Assembly: GCF_014656135.1 (NCBI RefSeq)
Contig: NZ_BNBV01000006.1
Coordinates: forward strand, 62,001-126,000
Length of the DNA: 64,000 bases
Source: Streptomyces thermodiastaticus
GTDB taxonomy: Bacteria > Actinomycetota > Actinomycetes > Streptomycetales > Streptomycetaceae
Direction of reading: 5' to 3'
Shown in pieces: positions 35,296 through 46,564 of this stretch. Each line of letters opens with the position of its first letter. Position 1 is the first letter of the stretch. Below the pieces are notes generated by a model. That model was not told where the DNA came from. It did not search any database and saw only the letters and a program-made list of their open reading frames with translations. Made by a program: the position numbers and the translations under genes.

Positions 35296-36819
35296 ATGAG
35301 TCTGTCACTGCGCTTCGCCGCCGGTTCCCACAAAGGCATGATCCGTGAGGGCAACGAGGACTCCGGCTACGCCGGCCCGCGGCTGCTCGCGATCGCCGAC
35401 GGCATGGGCGGCCAGGCCGCCGGCGAGGTCGCCTCGTCCGAGGTGATCTCCACCATCGTCGCCCTCGACGACGACATCCCCGGCTCCGACATCCTCACCT
35501 CGCTCGGTGCGGCCGTGCAGCGCGCCAACGAGCAGCTGCGGCAGATGGTCGAGGAGGACCCGGCCCTGGAGGGCATGGGCACCACCCTCACCGCGCTGCT
35601 GTGGACCGGGCAGCGGCTCGGCCTCGTCCACGTCGGCGACTCCCGCGCCTATCTGCTGCGCGACGGGGTGCTGACCCAGATCACCCAGGACCACACCTGG
35701 GTGCAGCGCCTGGTCGACGAGGGCCGCATCACCGAGGAGGAGGCCACCACCCACCCGCAGCGGTCCCTGCTGATGCGGGCCCTGGGCAGCGGCGAGCGGG
35801 TCGAGCCCGACCTGTCCATCCGCGAGGTCCGCGCCGGCGACCGCTACCTGATCTGCTCCGACGGCCTGTCCAGCGTCGTCTCCCACCAGACCCTGGAGGA
35901 GACCCTCGCCAGCTATCAGGGTCCCGAGGAGACCGTCCAGGAGCTGATCCAGCTCGCGCTGCGCGGCGGCGGCCCGGACAACATCACCGTGATCGTCGCC
36001 GACGTCCTCGACCTGGACACCGGCGACACCCTGTCCGGGCAACTGCACGACACCCCGGTCGTGGTGGGCGCGGTCGCCGAGAACCAGCAGCACCTGCAGG
36101 ACAACGGCATCATGCAGACCCCGGCGGGCCGCGCCGCCCGCCTGGGCCGCCGCGGCGGCGGCCAGTTCGGCCCGCCCGGCTCCGGCGACGGTTACGCCTC
36201 GGCGGGCGGCTTCGCCGGCTACGGCGACGACGACCTCACCAAGCCGCGCAAGAGCCGCAGGTGGCTCAAGGGCTCGCTGTACAGCGCGCTCGCGCTCGCC
36301 GTGATCGGCGGCGGCCTGTACGGCGGCTACCGCTGGACGCAGACCCAGTACTTCGTCGGCGTCAACGACGAGCACGTGGCGCTGTACCAGGGGATCAGCC
36401 AGGACCTGGCCTGGGTGAAGCTGTCCAGACTCCAGAAGGACCACCCGGAGATCGAGCTGAAGTACCTCCCGCCCTACCAGCAGAAGCAGGTCAGGGCGAC
36501 GATCGCCGCGGGCGGCCTGAAGGCGGCCCAGCGGAAGATCGAGGAGCTGTCGGTGCAGGCCTCCGCCTGCCGCAAGGAAGCGGAGCGCCGCGCCGCCGAG
36601 TCCCAGAACAAGCCCAAGCCGGGGCAGGGCGACACCGTCGGCACGCGGCTCGACGGAACCACGCTCACGGCCTTCGCGTCCAAGGCGACACCGGCATCGA
36701 GCACATTGACGACGAAGTCCCCCTCCCCGTCCCAGTCCGCGACCGCGCCCACACCCAGCCCCGGCCCCACTCTCTCGGAGGAAGAGCAGAAGGTCGTCTC
36801 GCTGTGCGGTAAGCAGTAG
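35296..36819 (+). CDS. pstP: PP2C-family Ser/Thr phosphatase PstP
   Basis: 507 aa. The PP2C domain spans residues 1-240, with metal-binding motifs in REGNEDSGY, ADGMGGQAAGE, VGDSRAYL and GGPDNITVIVADV. One membrane helix (about 325-345) and an extracellular Ser/Thr/Pro-rich tail follow. It removes phosphate from PknB and its substrates. The ATG at 35296 has GAGG 5 bases upstream. A GTG at 35248, with GGAGGG 8 bases upstream, would add 16 residues and is a real alternative. Confidence 0.92.
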   Translation: MSLSLRFAAGSHKGMIREGNEDSGYAGPRLLAIADGMGGQAAGEVASSEVISTIVALDDDIPGSDILTSLGAAVQRANEQLRQMVEEDPALEGMGTTLTALLWTGQRLGLVHVGDSRAYLLRDGVLTQITQDHTWVQRLVDEGRITEEEATTHPQRSLLMRALGSGERVEPDLSIREVRAGDRYLICSDGLSSVVSHQTLEETLASYQGPEETVQELIQLALRGGGPDNITVIVADVLDLDTGDTLSGQLHDTPVVVGAVAENQQHLQDNGIMQTPAGRAARLGRRGGGQFGPPGSGDGYASAGGFAGYGDDDLTKPRKSRRWLKGSLYSALALAVIGGGLYGGYRWTQTQYFVGVNDEHVALYQGISQDLAWVKLSRLQKDHPEIELKYLPPYQQKQVRATIAAGGLKAAQRKIEELSVQASACRKEAERRAAESQNKPKPGQGDTVGTRLDGTTLTAFASKATPASSTLTTKSPSPSQSATAPTPSPGPTLSEEEQKVVSLCGKQ

Positions 36820-36846
36820 GCAAGCCGTGAGAGGCCCTGTCACACG

Positions 36847-38295
36847 ATGAGCAGCACTACCAACACGTCGACGCACCACACGTCCACGATCGGCGCGATC
36901 GGGGCGCCCAGCCGGCGCAACACCGAGCTGGCGCTGCTGGTCTTCGCGGTCGCCATCCCGGTGTTCGCCTACGCCAACGTCGGTCTGGCCATCAACAACG
37001 AGGTGCCCTCCGGACTGCTCAGCTACGGGCTCGGCCTCGGCCTGCTGGCCGGCGTCGCCCACCTGGTCGTCCGCAAGTTCGCCCCGTACGCGGACCCCTT
37101 GCTGCTGCCGCTGGCCACCCTGCTGAACGGCCTCGGTCTGGTCGTCATCTGGCGGCTGGACCAGTCGAAGCTGCTGCAGTCACTGCCGAACTACTTCCAG
37201 GCAGCGCCTCGCCAGCTGCTGTACACCGCGCTGGGCATCGCCCTGTTCGTGGTCGTCCTGCTTTTCCTCAAGGACCACCGCGTCCTGCAGCGCTACACCT
37301 ACATCTCCATGTTCTGCGCCCTGGTGCTGCTCATCCTGCCGCTGGTGCCGGGCCTGGGCGCGAACATCTACGGCGCCAAGATCTGGATCAACATCCCCGG
37401 TCTCGGCTCCCTGCAGCCCGGTGAGTTCGCCAAGATCGTGCTGGCGGTGTTCTTCGCCGGCTACCTCATGGTCAAGCGGGACGCGCTCGCGCTCGCCAGC
37501 CGCCGCTTCATGGGGCTGTACCTGCCGCGCGGACGCGACCTCGGCCCCATCCTGGTCGTCTGGGCGCTCTCGATCCTCATCCTGATCTTCGAGACCGACC
37601 TGGGCACCTCGCTGCTGTTCTTCGGCATGTTCGTGATCATGCTGTACGTCGCCACCGAGCGGACCAGCTGGATCGTCTTCGGTCTGCTGATGTCCGCCGC
37701 GGGCGCCGTCGGCGTGGCGAGCTTCGAGCCGCACATCCAGACCCGTGTGCAGGCCTGGCTCAACCCCCTGCGCGAGTACAAGCTCAGCCGCGAGGTGACC
37801 CACGACGGCATCGTGCACTCCGACCAGCTGCAGCAGGCCCTGTGGGCCTTCGGCTCCGGCGGCACCCTCGGCACCGGCCTCGGCCAGGGCCACTCCGACC
37901 TGATCCGGTTCGCCGCCAACTCCGACTTCATCCTCGCCACCTTCGGCGAGGAGCTGGGCCTGGCCGGGATCATGGCGATCCTGCTGATCTACGGCCTGAT
38001 CGTGGAGCGCGGCGTGCGCACCGCGCTGGCCGCCCGCGACCCGTTCGGCAAGCTGCTCGCCGTCGGCCTGTCCGGCGCCTTCGCGCTGCAGGTCTTCGTG
38101 GTGGCCGGCGGTGTGATGGGCCTGATCCCGCTGACCGGTATGACGATGCCGTTCCTGGCCTACGGCGGTTCGTCCGTGCTGGCCAACTGGGCGCTGATCG
38201 GCATCCTCATCAGAATCAGCGACACCGCGCGCCGCCCGGCCCCCGCTCCCGTGACCAACCCCGACGCCGAAATGACCCAGGTGGTCCGCCCGTGA
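36847..38295 (+). CDS. SEDS-family glycosyltransferase (FtsW/RodA/SpoVE)
   Basis: 482 aa with about 11-12 membrane helices. SEDS motifs are visible: NIPGLGSLQPGEFAK, ETDLGTSLLFF, GLGQGHSDLIRFAANSDFI and the final PLTGMTMPFLAYGGSS. It polymerises lipid II glycan strands together with the PBP encoded next to it. In position it equals the mycobacterial rodA gene, but sequence alone does not say division or elongation. The pbpA start overlaps its stop as GTGA. Confidence 0.92.
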   Translation: MSSTTNTSTHHTSTIGAIGAPSRRNTELALLVFAVAIPVFAYANVGLAINNEVPSGLLSYGLGLGLLAGVAHLVVRKFAPYADPLLLPLATLLNGLGLVVIWRLDQSKLLQSLPNYFQAAPRQLLYTALGIALFVVVLLFLKDHRVLQRYTYISMFCALVLLILPLVPGLGANIYGAKIWINIPGLGSLQPGEFAKIVLAVFFAGYLMVKRDALALASRRFMGLYLPRGRDLGPILVVWALSILILIFETDLGTSLLFFGMFVIMLYVATERTSWIVFGLLMSAAGAVGVASFEPHIQTRVQAWLNPLREYKLSREVTHDGIVHSDQLQQALWAFGSGGTLGTGLGQGHSDLIRFAANSDFILATFGEELGLAGIMAILLIYGLIVERGVRTALAARDPFGKLLAVGLSGAFALQVFVVAGGVMGLIPLTGMTMPFLAYGGSSVLANWALIGILIRISDTARRPAPAPVTNPDAEMTQVVRP

Positions 38296-39773
38296 ACAAG
38301 CCCCTGCGCCGGATCGCGATCTTCTGCGGCCTCCTCGTCCTCACGCTGCTGCTGCGCGACAACTGGCTCCAGTACGTCAAGGCAGACAGCCTCGCGGACA
38401 GCAAGTACAACCGCCGTGTCACGATCGCCCGTTACTCCGTCCCCCGCGGCGACATCATCGTCGACGGCTCACCGATCACCGGGTCGAAGGAGATGGACAC
38501 CAGCGGGCTGAACGACCTGAAGTACAAGCGGACGTACAAGGACGGCCCCATGTGGGCGCCGGTCACCGGGTACGCCTCGCAGGCTTTCGGCGCCACCCAG
38601 CTGGAGAGCGTGGACGACAAGATCCTCACCGGCAACGACGACCGGCTGTTCTTCCGCAACACCCTGGACATGATCACCGGGAAGCCGAAGCAGGGCGGCA
38701 ACGTCGTCACCACGCTGAACGCGGCCGCGCAGAAGGCGGCCTACAACGGGCTGAAGGGCCACGGCAAGGGCGCCGTCGTCGCGCTGGAGCCGTCCACCGG
38801 CAAGATCCTGGCGCTGGCGTCCTACCCGTCGTACGACCCGTCCTCGTTCGCCGGCATGTCCGACTCGGACGCGAAGGCCTGGCAGAAGCTGCAGAAGGAC
38901 AACGACCCGGACGACCCGATGCTGAACCGGGCGCTGCGCGAGACCTACCCGCCGGGCTCCACCTTCAAGGTGGTCACCGCGGCCGCAGCGCTGGAGAACG
39001 GCCTGTACACCTCGGCCGACCAGCCCACGAACTCCCCGGACCCGTGGATCATGCCGGGCACCGTCACGCCCCTCGCCAACGAAGGCAGCATCCCCTGCAA
39101 GAACGCCACCATGCGCGTCGCGCTGAAGTACTCCTGCAACACCGTCTTCGGCAAGATCGGAGCCGACCTCGGCCAGGACAAGATGCTCTCGGAGGCGGAG
39201 AAGTTCGGCTTCAACAGTGAGCAGTTCACGCCGGTGCGGGCCAACGCCTCGAACTTTTCCAAGGACATGAACGCCTCGCAGGTCGCGCTGTCCTCCATCG
39301 GCCAGTTCAACACCGCCGCGACGCCCCTGCAGATGGCGATGGTGGCCTCCGCGGTCGCCAACGACGGCAAGCTGATGCAGCCGTACATGGTGGACAAGCT
39401 GCAGTCGCCGAACCTCGACACCCTGGAGCAGACCGAGCCCAAGGAGCTGAGCCGCCCGCTGTCGTCGAAGAACGCGCAGATCCTGCAGTCGATGATGGAG
39501 ACCGTCGTCAAGGACGGTACGGGCACCAACGCGCAGATCCCGGGCGTCACCGTGGGCGGCAAGACCGGTACCGCGCAGCACGGTGTCAACAACAGCGAGA
39601 AGCCGTACGCGTGGTTCATCTCCTACGCGAAGCTGCCCGACGGCAGCTCGCCGGTGGCCGTGGCCGTGGTGGTCGAGGACGAGGCAGCCGACCGCCAGGA
39701 CATCTCCGGTGGCGGTCTCGCGGCTCCCATCGCGAAGAACGTCATGGAGGCGGTCATCAACTCCAGGAAGTGA
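38292..39773 (+). CDS. pbpA: Class B penicillin-binding protein (transpeptidase)
   Basis: 493 aa. One N-terminal signal-anchor helix, a PBP dimer-like region (about 40-150), and a transpeptidase domain with the three active-site motifs: STFK (in PPGSTFKVV), SCN (in LKYSCNTVFG) and KTG (in VGGKTGTAQHG). It cross-links peptidoglycan and is a beta-lactam target. The GTG at 38292 overlaps the SEDS gene, so the pair is translationally coupled and should act as one synthase. Confidence 0.94.
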   Translation: MNKPLRRIAIFCGLLVLTLLLRDNWLQYVKADSLADSKYNRRVTIARYSVPRGDIIVDGSPITGSKEMDTSGLNDLKYKRTYKDGPMWAPVTGYASQAFGATQLESVDDKILTGNDDRLFFRNTLDMITGKPKQGGNVVTTLNAAAQKAAYNGLKGHGKGAVVALEPSTGKILALASYPSYDPSSFAGMSDSDAKAWQKLQKDNDPDDPMLNRALRETYPPGSTFKVVTAAAALENGLYTSADQPTNSPDPWIMPGTVTPLANEGSIPCKNATMRVALKYSCNTVFGKIGADLGQDKMLSEAEKFGFNSEQFTPVRANASNFSKDMNASQVALSSIGQFNTAATPLQMAMVASAVANDGKLMQPYMVDKLQSPNLDTLEQTEPKELSRPLSSKNAQILQSMMETVVKDGTGTNAQIPGVTVGGKTGTAQHGVNNSEKPYAWFISYAKLPDGSSPVAVAVVVEDEAADRQDISGGGLAAPIAKNVMEAVINSRK

Positions 39774-39943
39774 CCACCGCCACGATGCCTACACATCGGT
39801 GCACGTGGCGATACCGGTCCTGTATCGGGTGGCGGGCTTGGCCAGGTCACACAGAGCGAGCCGGGTACGGTAGGCCCGGACGGCAGCTCCGGCGGCACAC
39901 GTGGTGCCGGTCCGGGACCGACGGAGAGGGCTGGTAGGTAGCT
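39774..39943 (+). promoter_or_regulatory. 170-bp gap before pknB, probable internal promoter
   Basis: This is the first gap of more than 150 bp in the operon. It includes TACGGT near 39867 and the ribosome site GGTAGGTAG before the pknB ATG. No -35 could be fixed. Confidence 0.35.
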
Positions 39944-41926
<1,983 letters not shown>

Positions 41927-41970
41927 TCCGCCACCTGAGCGGCGCCATCCAAAGCCGCGCCGCCTGAGCA

Positions 41971-42009
41971 GTGGGCCTCTGCGGGGACGTGTTCCCGGCA
42001 GAGGCCCAC
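41971..42009. terminator. Terminator between pknB and convergent sortase gene
   Basis: A 12-bp stem, GTGGGCCTCTGC with GCAGAGGCCCAC, encloses a smaller GGGA/TCCC stem. It lies 45 bp after the pknB stop. No U tract is present. Confidence 0.7.
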
Positions 42010-42223
42010 GTGCTGTCTGCGGGGCGCTTCGAAGGCCGCGCAGCGGCGTGACGCAACGCACCCTGCCGAGGTGCTGGACGCGGTGAGGGACACGGCCGGT
42101 TGGGCGCCGGCGGACGGCGTTCAGCGAAGACGTGATGCTCGCGGCACACCGCGGGACGACGGCACCCGGGTCCGGGCTGAGGACACGGCCGGCCGGCTGC
42201 TCCGCTGCGGCCGGACGCTCATC

Positions 42224-42970
42224 TCACCGCAGTTCCTTCGGCGGTGTCCGCTTGCTGTCCACCTTCTCCACGCGGACCAGCTCTCCCCAGACCACGTACC
42301 GGTACCGGCTGGTGTACACCGGCGTGCAGGTCGTCAGGGTGATGTAACGGCCGGGCTTCGTCACGCCCGCCTCCTTCGGGACCTGCGCGATGACGTCCAC
42401 GTTGTACTTCGAGGTCTCGGGGAGGACGGCGAAGACCTTGTAGACGTACCAGTTGTCGCGCGTCTCGAAGACGATCGGGTCGCCCTTGGACAGCTTGTCG
42501 ATGTTGTGGAACTTCGCGCCGTGGCCGTCCCGGTGGGCGGCCAGGGTGAAGTTGCCGTCCTTGCCGCTCGTCGGCAGCGTCGCCTTGACCGGGTCGACGT
42601 AGTAGCCGGCCACGCCGTCGTTGAGGACGTCCGGCGAGGTGCCCTTCTTCACCAGGACCTCGCCGTTGTGCATGGCCGGCACATGGAGGAAGCCGATGCC
42701 GTCCTCGGTGTCCAGGGCGCCCGGGCCGCTGGGGGCGGGGTGGGCCCACTGCTCGCGGACCTTGTCGGCCTGCCGGTCGGCCGTGCGGTCCGCCATGACG
42801 TTCGTCCACCACAGCGAGTAGACGACGAACAGGCCGAGCACCAGGCCCGCCGTGATGAGAAGTTCACCGAAGACGCTGACGGCCTGTGCCAGCCGGCCGG
42901 TGCCGCGGCGCGGACGCCGCTCGGTGCCGTCGTCGGTGTGCTCTGCCGTGCCGTCCGTGGTCGCTGCCAC
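42224..42970 (-). CDS. Class E sortase
   Basis: 248 aa. Cytoplasmic charged N-terminus, one membrane helix (about 32-55), then a sortase domain with catalytic His in TLAAHRDGHGA and Cys in ITLTTCTPVYTSRYRYVVWG, whose distal Arg completes the triad. Class E sortases of Streptomyces attach chaplins and other proteins with LAxTG signals to peptidoglycan. The GTG at 42970 follows GGCGGA. It lies 29 bp after the second sortase gene in a tandem pair. Confidence 0.92.
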   Translation of the reverse strand: MAATTDGTAEHTDDGTERRPRRGTGRLAQAVSVFGELLITAGLVLGLFVVYSLWWTNVMADRTADRQADKVREQWAHPAPSGPGALDTEDGIGFLHVPAMHNGEVLVKKGTSPDVLNDGVAGYYVDPVKATLPTSGKDGNFTLAAHRDGHGAKFHNIDKLSKGDPIVFETRDNWYVYKVFAVLPETSKYNVDVIAQVPKEAGVTKPGRYITLTTCTPVYTSRYRYVVWGELVRVEKVDSKRTPPKELR

Positions 42971-42999
42971 TGTGTCATCCGCCCTTGTCTTCGCGGCCT

Positions 43000-44103
43000 C
43001 TATTCGACGAGCGCATCCGGCTTGCCCTTGCTGCGCGGCCGTTCCTCGACCATCTTGCCCCAGACGATCAAGCGGTACTTGCTCGTGAACTCCGGCGTGC
43101 AGGTGGTGAGGGTGATGTAGCGGCCGGGCTTGGTGAAGCCGGAGCCCGCCGGGATCGGATCGAGGACGCTGGTGTTCGACGGCGAGGTCACCGGCAGCAT
43201 CGACGTCATCTTGTAGACGTAGTAGGTGTCCTGCGTCTCCACGACGATCGGATCACCCGGTGTGAGCTTGTTGATGTAACGGAACGGCTCGCCGTGCGTG
43301 TTGCGGTGGCCCGCGAGCCCGAAGTTGCCGGTCTTCGCGTCCGGCATCGCGGTGTCGAAGTCCCCGGGCCCGTAGTGCCCGACCATGCCCTTGTCGAGCA
43401 CCTTGGTCTTGTCGGTGCCCTCGGCGATCGGCACCACCACGTCGAGCTTGGGGATGTGCAGGATCGCGAAGCCCTGCCCCGGTTCGAACGCCCCCGGCGC
43501 ACGCTTGCCGCTGGCCCAGTCGTCCTGCAGCTGGTGCGCCTCGTGACCCGCCTGCTGATGCGCGCGCACGTTCGACCACCACAGCTGGTAGGTGACGAAC
43601 AGCAGCATCACCACGCCGGTGGTGATGAACAGCTCGCCGATGATCCGGCTGGCGATGACCGCCGGGCTCGGTCTGCGGGCCCGGGCCAGCCGGCGTGCCT
43701 CCACGCGGCTCAGCGGGGCGGACGGGTCCCGGGGGGCCGTCTGCTGGGGCACCCGCGGTCTGCTGCCCGCCGCACGGCGGCCGCGGCGGCGTTGGGCGGC
43801 CCGTCTGCGGGCCGCCCGGCCCCCGGTCGCGGCCGGGGGGCTGCCCGCCGCCTCCCGGGGCCCGTGGGACCCGTGCGCCGCGGTGCCCGCGGAGTCCGGC
43901 GGGGCCGACGGGGAGGGGATGCGCAGCGCCATCGTCTCCGCGTCGTCGGCCGCGGGTTGCTCCCCGGAGCCGTCGGGCGGCGGATACGGCGTCCCCGAAC
44001 CGTGCGTGTCGTACGGCGCCGTGTGCGGCTCCCAGGACGCGTCGTACGCCCCCGCCGGATACCAGCCGGCTCCGGACTCGCGCTCGGGGCGCAGCGCCGT
44101 CAC
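43000..44103 (-). CDS. Class E sortase with long cytoplasmic N-terminus
   Basis: 367 aa. The first 150 residues are cytoplasmic, Pro/Arg/Ala-rich and disordered, far longer than in the neighbouring sortase. One helix at about 165-185 and a sortase domain follow, with catalytic His in GLAGHRNTHGEP and Cys in ITLTTCTPEFTSKYR. The GTG at 44103 overlaps the pabA stop as GTGA. The two sortases are about half identical in the catalytic domain and may divide substrates between them. Confidence 0.92.
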   Translation of the reverse strand: MTALRPERESGAGWYPAGAYDASWEPHTAPYDTHGSGTPYPPPDGSGEQPAADDAETMALRIPSPSAPPDSAGTAAHGSHGPREAAGSPPAATGGRAARRRAAQRRRGRRAAGSRPRVPQQTAPRDPSAPLSRVEARRLARARRPSPAVIASRIIGELFITTGVVMLLFVTYQLWWSNVRAHQQAGHEAHQLQDDWASGKRAPGAFEPGQGFAILHIPKLDVVVPIAEGTDKTKVLDKGMVGHYGPGDFDTAMPDAKTGNFGLAGHRNTHGEPFRYINKLTPGDPIVVETQDTYYVYKMTSMLPVTSPSNTSVLDPIPAGSGFTKPGRYITLTTCTPEFTSKYRLIVWGKMVEERPRSKGKPDALVE

Positions 44104-44738
44104 GCCGTGGCCCTGCCCACCACTGGGGCGAGCCCCTCAGACCTCGCCACGGCACCTTCGTCGCCGCACTCCGCGAGCCAGTTGGCGAGCATCCGGTGCC
44201 CGTGCTCGGTGAGCACCGACTCGGGGTGGAACTGCACGCCCTCCACCGGCAGTTCGCGGTGGCGCAGGCCCATGACGATGCCGTCGCGGGTGCGGGCGGT
44301 GACCTCCAGCTCGTCCGGGACGGTCGCGGGCTCGGCCGCCAGCGAGTGGTAGCGGGTCGCGGTGAAGGGGGAGGGCAGGCCGGCGAAGACGCCCTTGCCC
44401 TCGTGCTCCACCAGGGAGGTCTTGCCGTGCAGCAGCTCAGGGGCCCGGCCGACCACACCGCCGTAGGCGACCTGCATGGACTGCATGCCCAGGCACACCC
44501 CGAAGACGGGAACGCCGGTGGCCGCGCAGTGCCGGACCATGTCCACGCACACGCCCGCCTGTTCCGGTGTGCCCGGCCCCGGCGACAGCAGCACGCCGTC
44601 GAAGCCGTCCTGGGCGTGCTCCGTGCGCACCTCGTCGTTGCGCAGCACCTCGCAGGCGGCGCCCAGCTGGTACAGGTACTGCACGAGGTTGTAGACGAAG
44701 CTGTCGTAGTTGTCGACGACGAGGATCCGTGCGCTCAC
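44100..44738 (-). CDS. pabA: Aminodeoxychorismate/anthranilate synthase glutaminase subunit
   Basis: 212 aa class I glutamine amidotransferase. Motifs: ILVVDNYDSFVYNL at the start, LSPGPGTPEQAG, nucleophile Cys in FGVCLGMQ, and HPESVLTEHG with the catalytic His/Glu. It supplies ammonia for 4-amino-4-deoxychorismate (folate) or anthranilate. The partner subunit is not in the window, so the assignment to folate is tentative. The GTG at 44738 overlaps the stop of the 53-aa membrane protein as GTGA. Confidence 0.9.
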   Translation of the reverse strand: MSARILVVDNYDSFVYNLVQYLYQLGAACEVLRNDEVRTEHAQDGFDGVLLSPGPGTPEQAGVCVDMVRHCAATGVPVFGVCLGMQSMQVAYGGVVGRAPELLHGKTSLVEHEGKGVFAGLPSPFTATRYHSLAAEPATVPDELEVTARTRDGIVMGLRHRELPVEGVQFHPESVLTEHGHRMLANWLAECGDEGAVARSEGLAPVVGRATA

Positions 44739-44896
44739 TGGTTGTTCACCGTCACATCGTTGAAGGGAAGCAGCGGCTCGGCCCACGGGAAGACGTACTG
44801 GAACAGGACATAGACGACGGCCAGGACCAGCACCAGTGAGATCAGCGCCTTCACCCAGGTGTTGCCCGGCAGATGCCGCCAGATCCAGCCGTACAT
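44735..44896 (-). CDS. Small membrane protein, 53 aa
   Basis: Reads MYGWIWRHLPGNTWVKALI, a hydrophobic helix (LVLVLAVVYVLFQYVF) and a polar tail ending TVNNQ. The ATG at 44896 has GAGGGAAGGGACGGC directly upstream, and the stop overlaps the pabA GTG as GTGA. Strong ribosome site, coupling and codon bias support a real gene, though it is very short. Function is unknown. It is most likely a single-pass inner-membrane protein, perhaps a partner of the sortases transcribed from the same operon. Confidence 0.75.
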   Translation of the reverse strand: MYGWIWRHLPGNTWVKALISLVLVLAVVYVLFQYVFPWAEPLLPFNDVTVNNQ

Positions 44897-45046
44897 GCCG
44901 TCCCTTCCCTCGCGTCACGGCACGGGTCTCCCGCCGCTTTCGTCCACCAGACTAACGGCGCGGCGCCCCGGATCGGCGGTCGTCCACAAGGTGCTGGTAC
45001 GGGCTTTACCACCGTGCGCCCTGGGTCGCCGCCCCGCCGGCCCGGT

Positions 45047-45853
45047 TCAGCGGCCGGCGGAGGACACAAGCGGCTCGGCGTACTGCAGGTCCACGGTCCC
45101 GGTGTAGCCGGGGAGGGTCACCGTGCCGTCGTCGGTGACCTTCCAGCCCAGCCCGTAGACGTTGACGTACATCATGTAGTTCTGGATCGCCGGGGAGTCG
45201 GCGAGCGCCTTGCGCAGCCTGTCCGGGTCGCCGACGGCGGTGATCTTGTAGGGCGGGGAGTAGACGCGGCCCTGGAGGATCAGGGTGTTGCCCACGCAGC
45301 GCACCGCGCTGGTGGAGATCAGCCGCTGGTCCATGACCTTGATGCCCTGGGCGCCGCCGTGCCACAGCGCGTTGACCACGGCCTGCAGGTCCTGCTGGTG
45401 GATGACCAGATAGTCGGGCTGCGGCTCGGGGTAGCCCGGGAGCTTGGCGGTGGCGTTCGGGGGCGCGTCGTTGAGCGTGACGGTGATCGCCCGGCCCTTC
45501 AGCGGCCGGGTGCCCGCGCTCTCCGCCAGGCCGGCGAGCTTGTCGTCCTCGGCCCCGGTGCCGCCGTCGTCGCGGCGGGCGAGGGACTCCACCTCGCCGC
45601 GCAGAGCCGCGTTGGACTCGTCCAGTTCCTTGTTCTTGCGGCTGCGTTCCTGGATGAGGTCGGACAGCTTCAGCAGGGAGGAGTCCGTCCGTATGTCGGT
45701 GCCCTTGGCGGTGTGGAAACTGGTGAAGAAGATGAGCCCGGCGAGAGCGAAGACGGCCGCGGTGAGGATCCGCACGGGCCGCACCCGGCGCGGGCCGCCC
45801 GGACGGATTCCCGGACCGGGTCCCGTTCCCGGGGAGTCGGCGGAATTGCTCAA
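45047..45853 (-). CDS. DUF881-family membrane-anchored protein
   Basis: 268 aa. Arg-rich N-terminus, one helix (about 29-45), a coiled-coil segment (about 58-90) and the DUF881 domain, with [28 protein letters not shown] and [18 protein letters not shown]881 proteins are found beside division and sporulation genes in actinomycetes and firmicutes, role unknown. The start is a rare TTG at 45853, preceded by GGAGATAAGGG. It is divergent from crgA. Confidence 0.85.
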   Translation of the reverse strand: MSNSADSPGTGPGPGIRPGGPRRVRPVRILTAAVFALAGLIFFTSFHTAKGTDIRTDSSLLKLSDLIQERSRKNKELDESNAALRGEVESLARRDDGGTGAEDDKLAGLAESAGTRPLKGRAITVTLNDAPPNATAKLPGYPEPQPDYLVIHQQDLQAVVNALWHGGAQGIKVMDQRLISTSAVRCVGNTLILQGRVYSPPYKITAVGDPDRLRKALADSPAIQNYMMYVNVYGLGWKVTDDGTVTLPGYTGTVDLQYAEPLVSSAGR

Positions 45854-45993
45854 CGTACCCTTATCTCCTTCGGCGCCATGGAAGCACTACGCTAACGGAC
45901 GCCCGGGGGAGTGCTCAGTTTCCCCTTGTACGCTGCCCCGAGCCAGCCCGTATCCTTGCGCGGCCACGCAGCGCATCGACAGGAGAGACCCTC
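45854..45993. promoter_or_regulatory. Divergent promoter region of DUF881 and crgA genes
   Basis: 140 bp. Toward crgA, TTGTAC near 45925 and TATCCT near 45950 could form a promoter with a long 19-bp spacer. AGGAGAGACC is the crgA ribosome site. Confidence 0.35.
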
Positions 45994-46248
45994 GTGCCGA
46001 AGTCACGTATCCGCAAGAAGGCCGACTACACGCCGCCGCCGACCAAGCAGGCCGCGAGCGTCAAGCTGCAGAGCCGCGGGTGGGTGGCCCCCGTCATGCT
46101 CGCGCTGTTCGTCATCGGTCTGGCCTGGATCGTCGTCTTCTACGTCACCGACGGCTCGCTGCCCGTGGAGCAGCTGGACAACTGGAACATCGTGGTGGGC
46201 TTCGGCTTCATCGCGGCCGGGTTCGGCGTCTCCACCCAGTGGAAATAG
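45994..46248 (+). CDS. crgA: Cell division protein CrgA
   Basis: 84 aa, the family length. A basic N-terminus ([16 protein letters not shown]) precedes two membrane helices, [20 protein letters not shown] and [15 protein letters not shown]. CrgA acts in divisome assembly and in Streptomyces delays FtsZ ring formation before sporulation septation. The GTG at 45994 follows AGGAGAGACCCTC. A group of DnaA boxes lies just downstream. Confidence 0.95.
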   Translation: MPKSRIRKKADYTPPPTKQAASVKLQSRGWVAPVMLALFVIGLAWIVVFYVTDGSLPVEQLDNWNIVVGFGFIAAGFGVSTQWK

Positions 46249-46308
46249 GGCGGCGGAAGCAGGACGTCCGGGCGGTGCGCACGGCTCTGCCCACGGCCTT
46301 CCGCTGAG

Positions 46309-46521
46309 TTATCCACAGGGCTGGTGGAATTTCCACACGAAGGCTGGGGAAAAGCCGACGATCTGTGGATAACCAGTCGCCCCTTGACGCCGGTAGGACT
46401 GTCGCACCGCTCCGGCGAACGCCTGCGACACCGGTGCTGACCTGCGCAAACTCAGGTGAGCAGCGAGGGAACCACCTGATCGCGCACGGTGTGCACAAGA
46501 TCGGCCACCGTTTGTGGACAA
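46309..46521. other. Cluster of three DnaA boxes between crgA and the rhomboid gene
   Basis: TTATCCACA at 46309-46317 (plus), TTATCCACA at 46364-46372 (minus, read as TGTGGATAA) and TTGTCCACA at 46513-46521 (minus). A degenerate site, ATTTCCACA, lies at 46329-46337. All are exact or near-exact DnaA boxes in the 316-bp gap, which holds no gene. This may be a DnaA-titrating or replication-control locus. Confidence 0.75.
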
Positions 46522-46564
46522 CTGTGCGTACACGCACTCGTCGGGGGTGCCCGGGGTGCGCCCG

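Noticed and set aside
35165..35299. 44-codon frame between fhaB and pstP whose stop overlaps the pstP ATG
   Set aside because: No ribosome site, unusual composition, and it overlaps an alternative pstP start. Possible upstream frame but not supportable.
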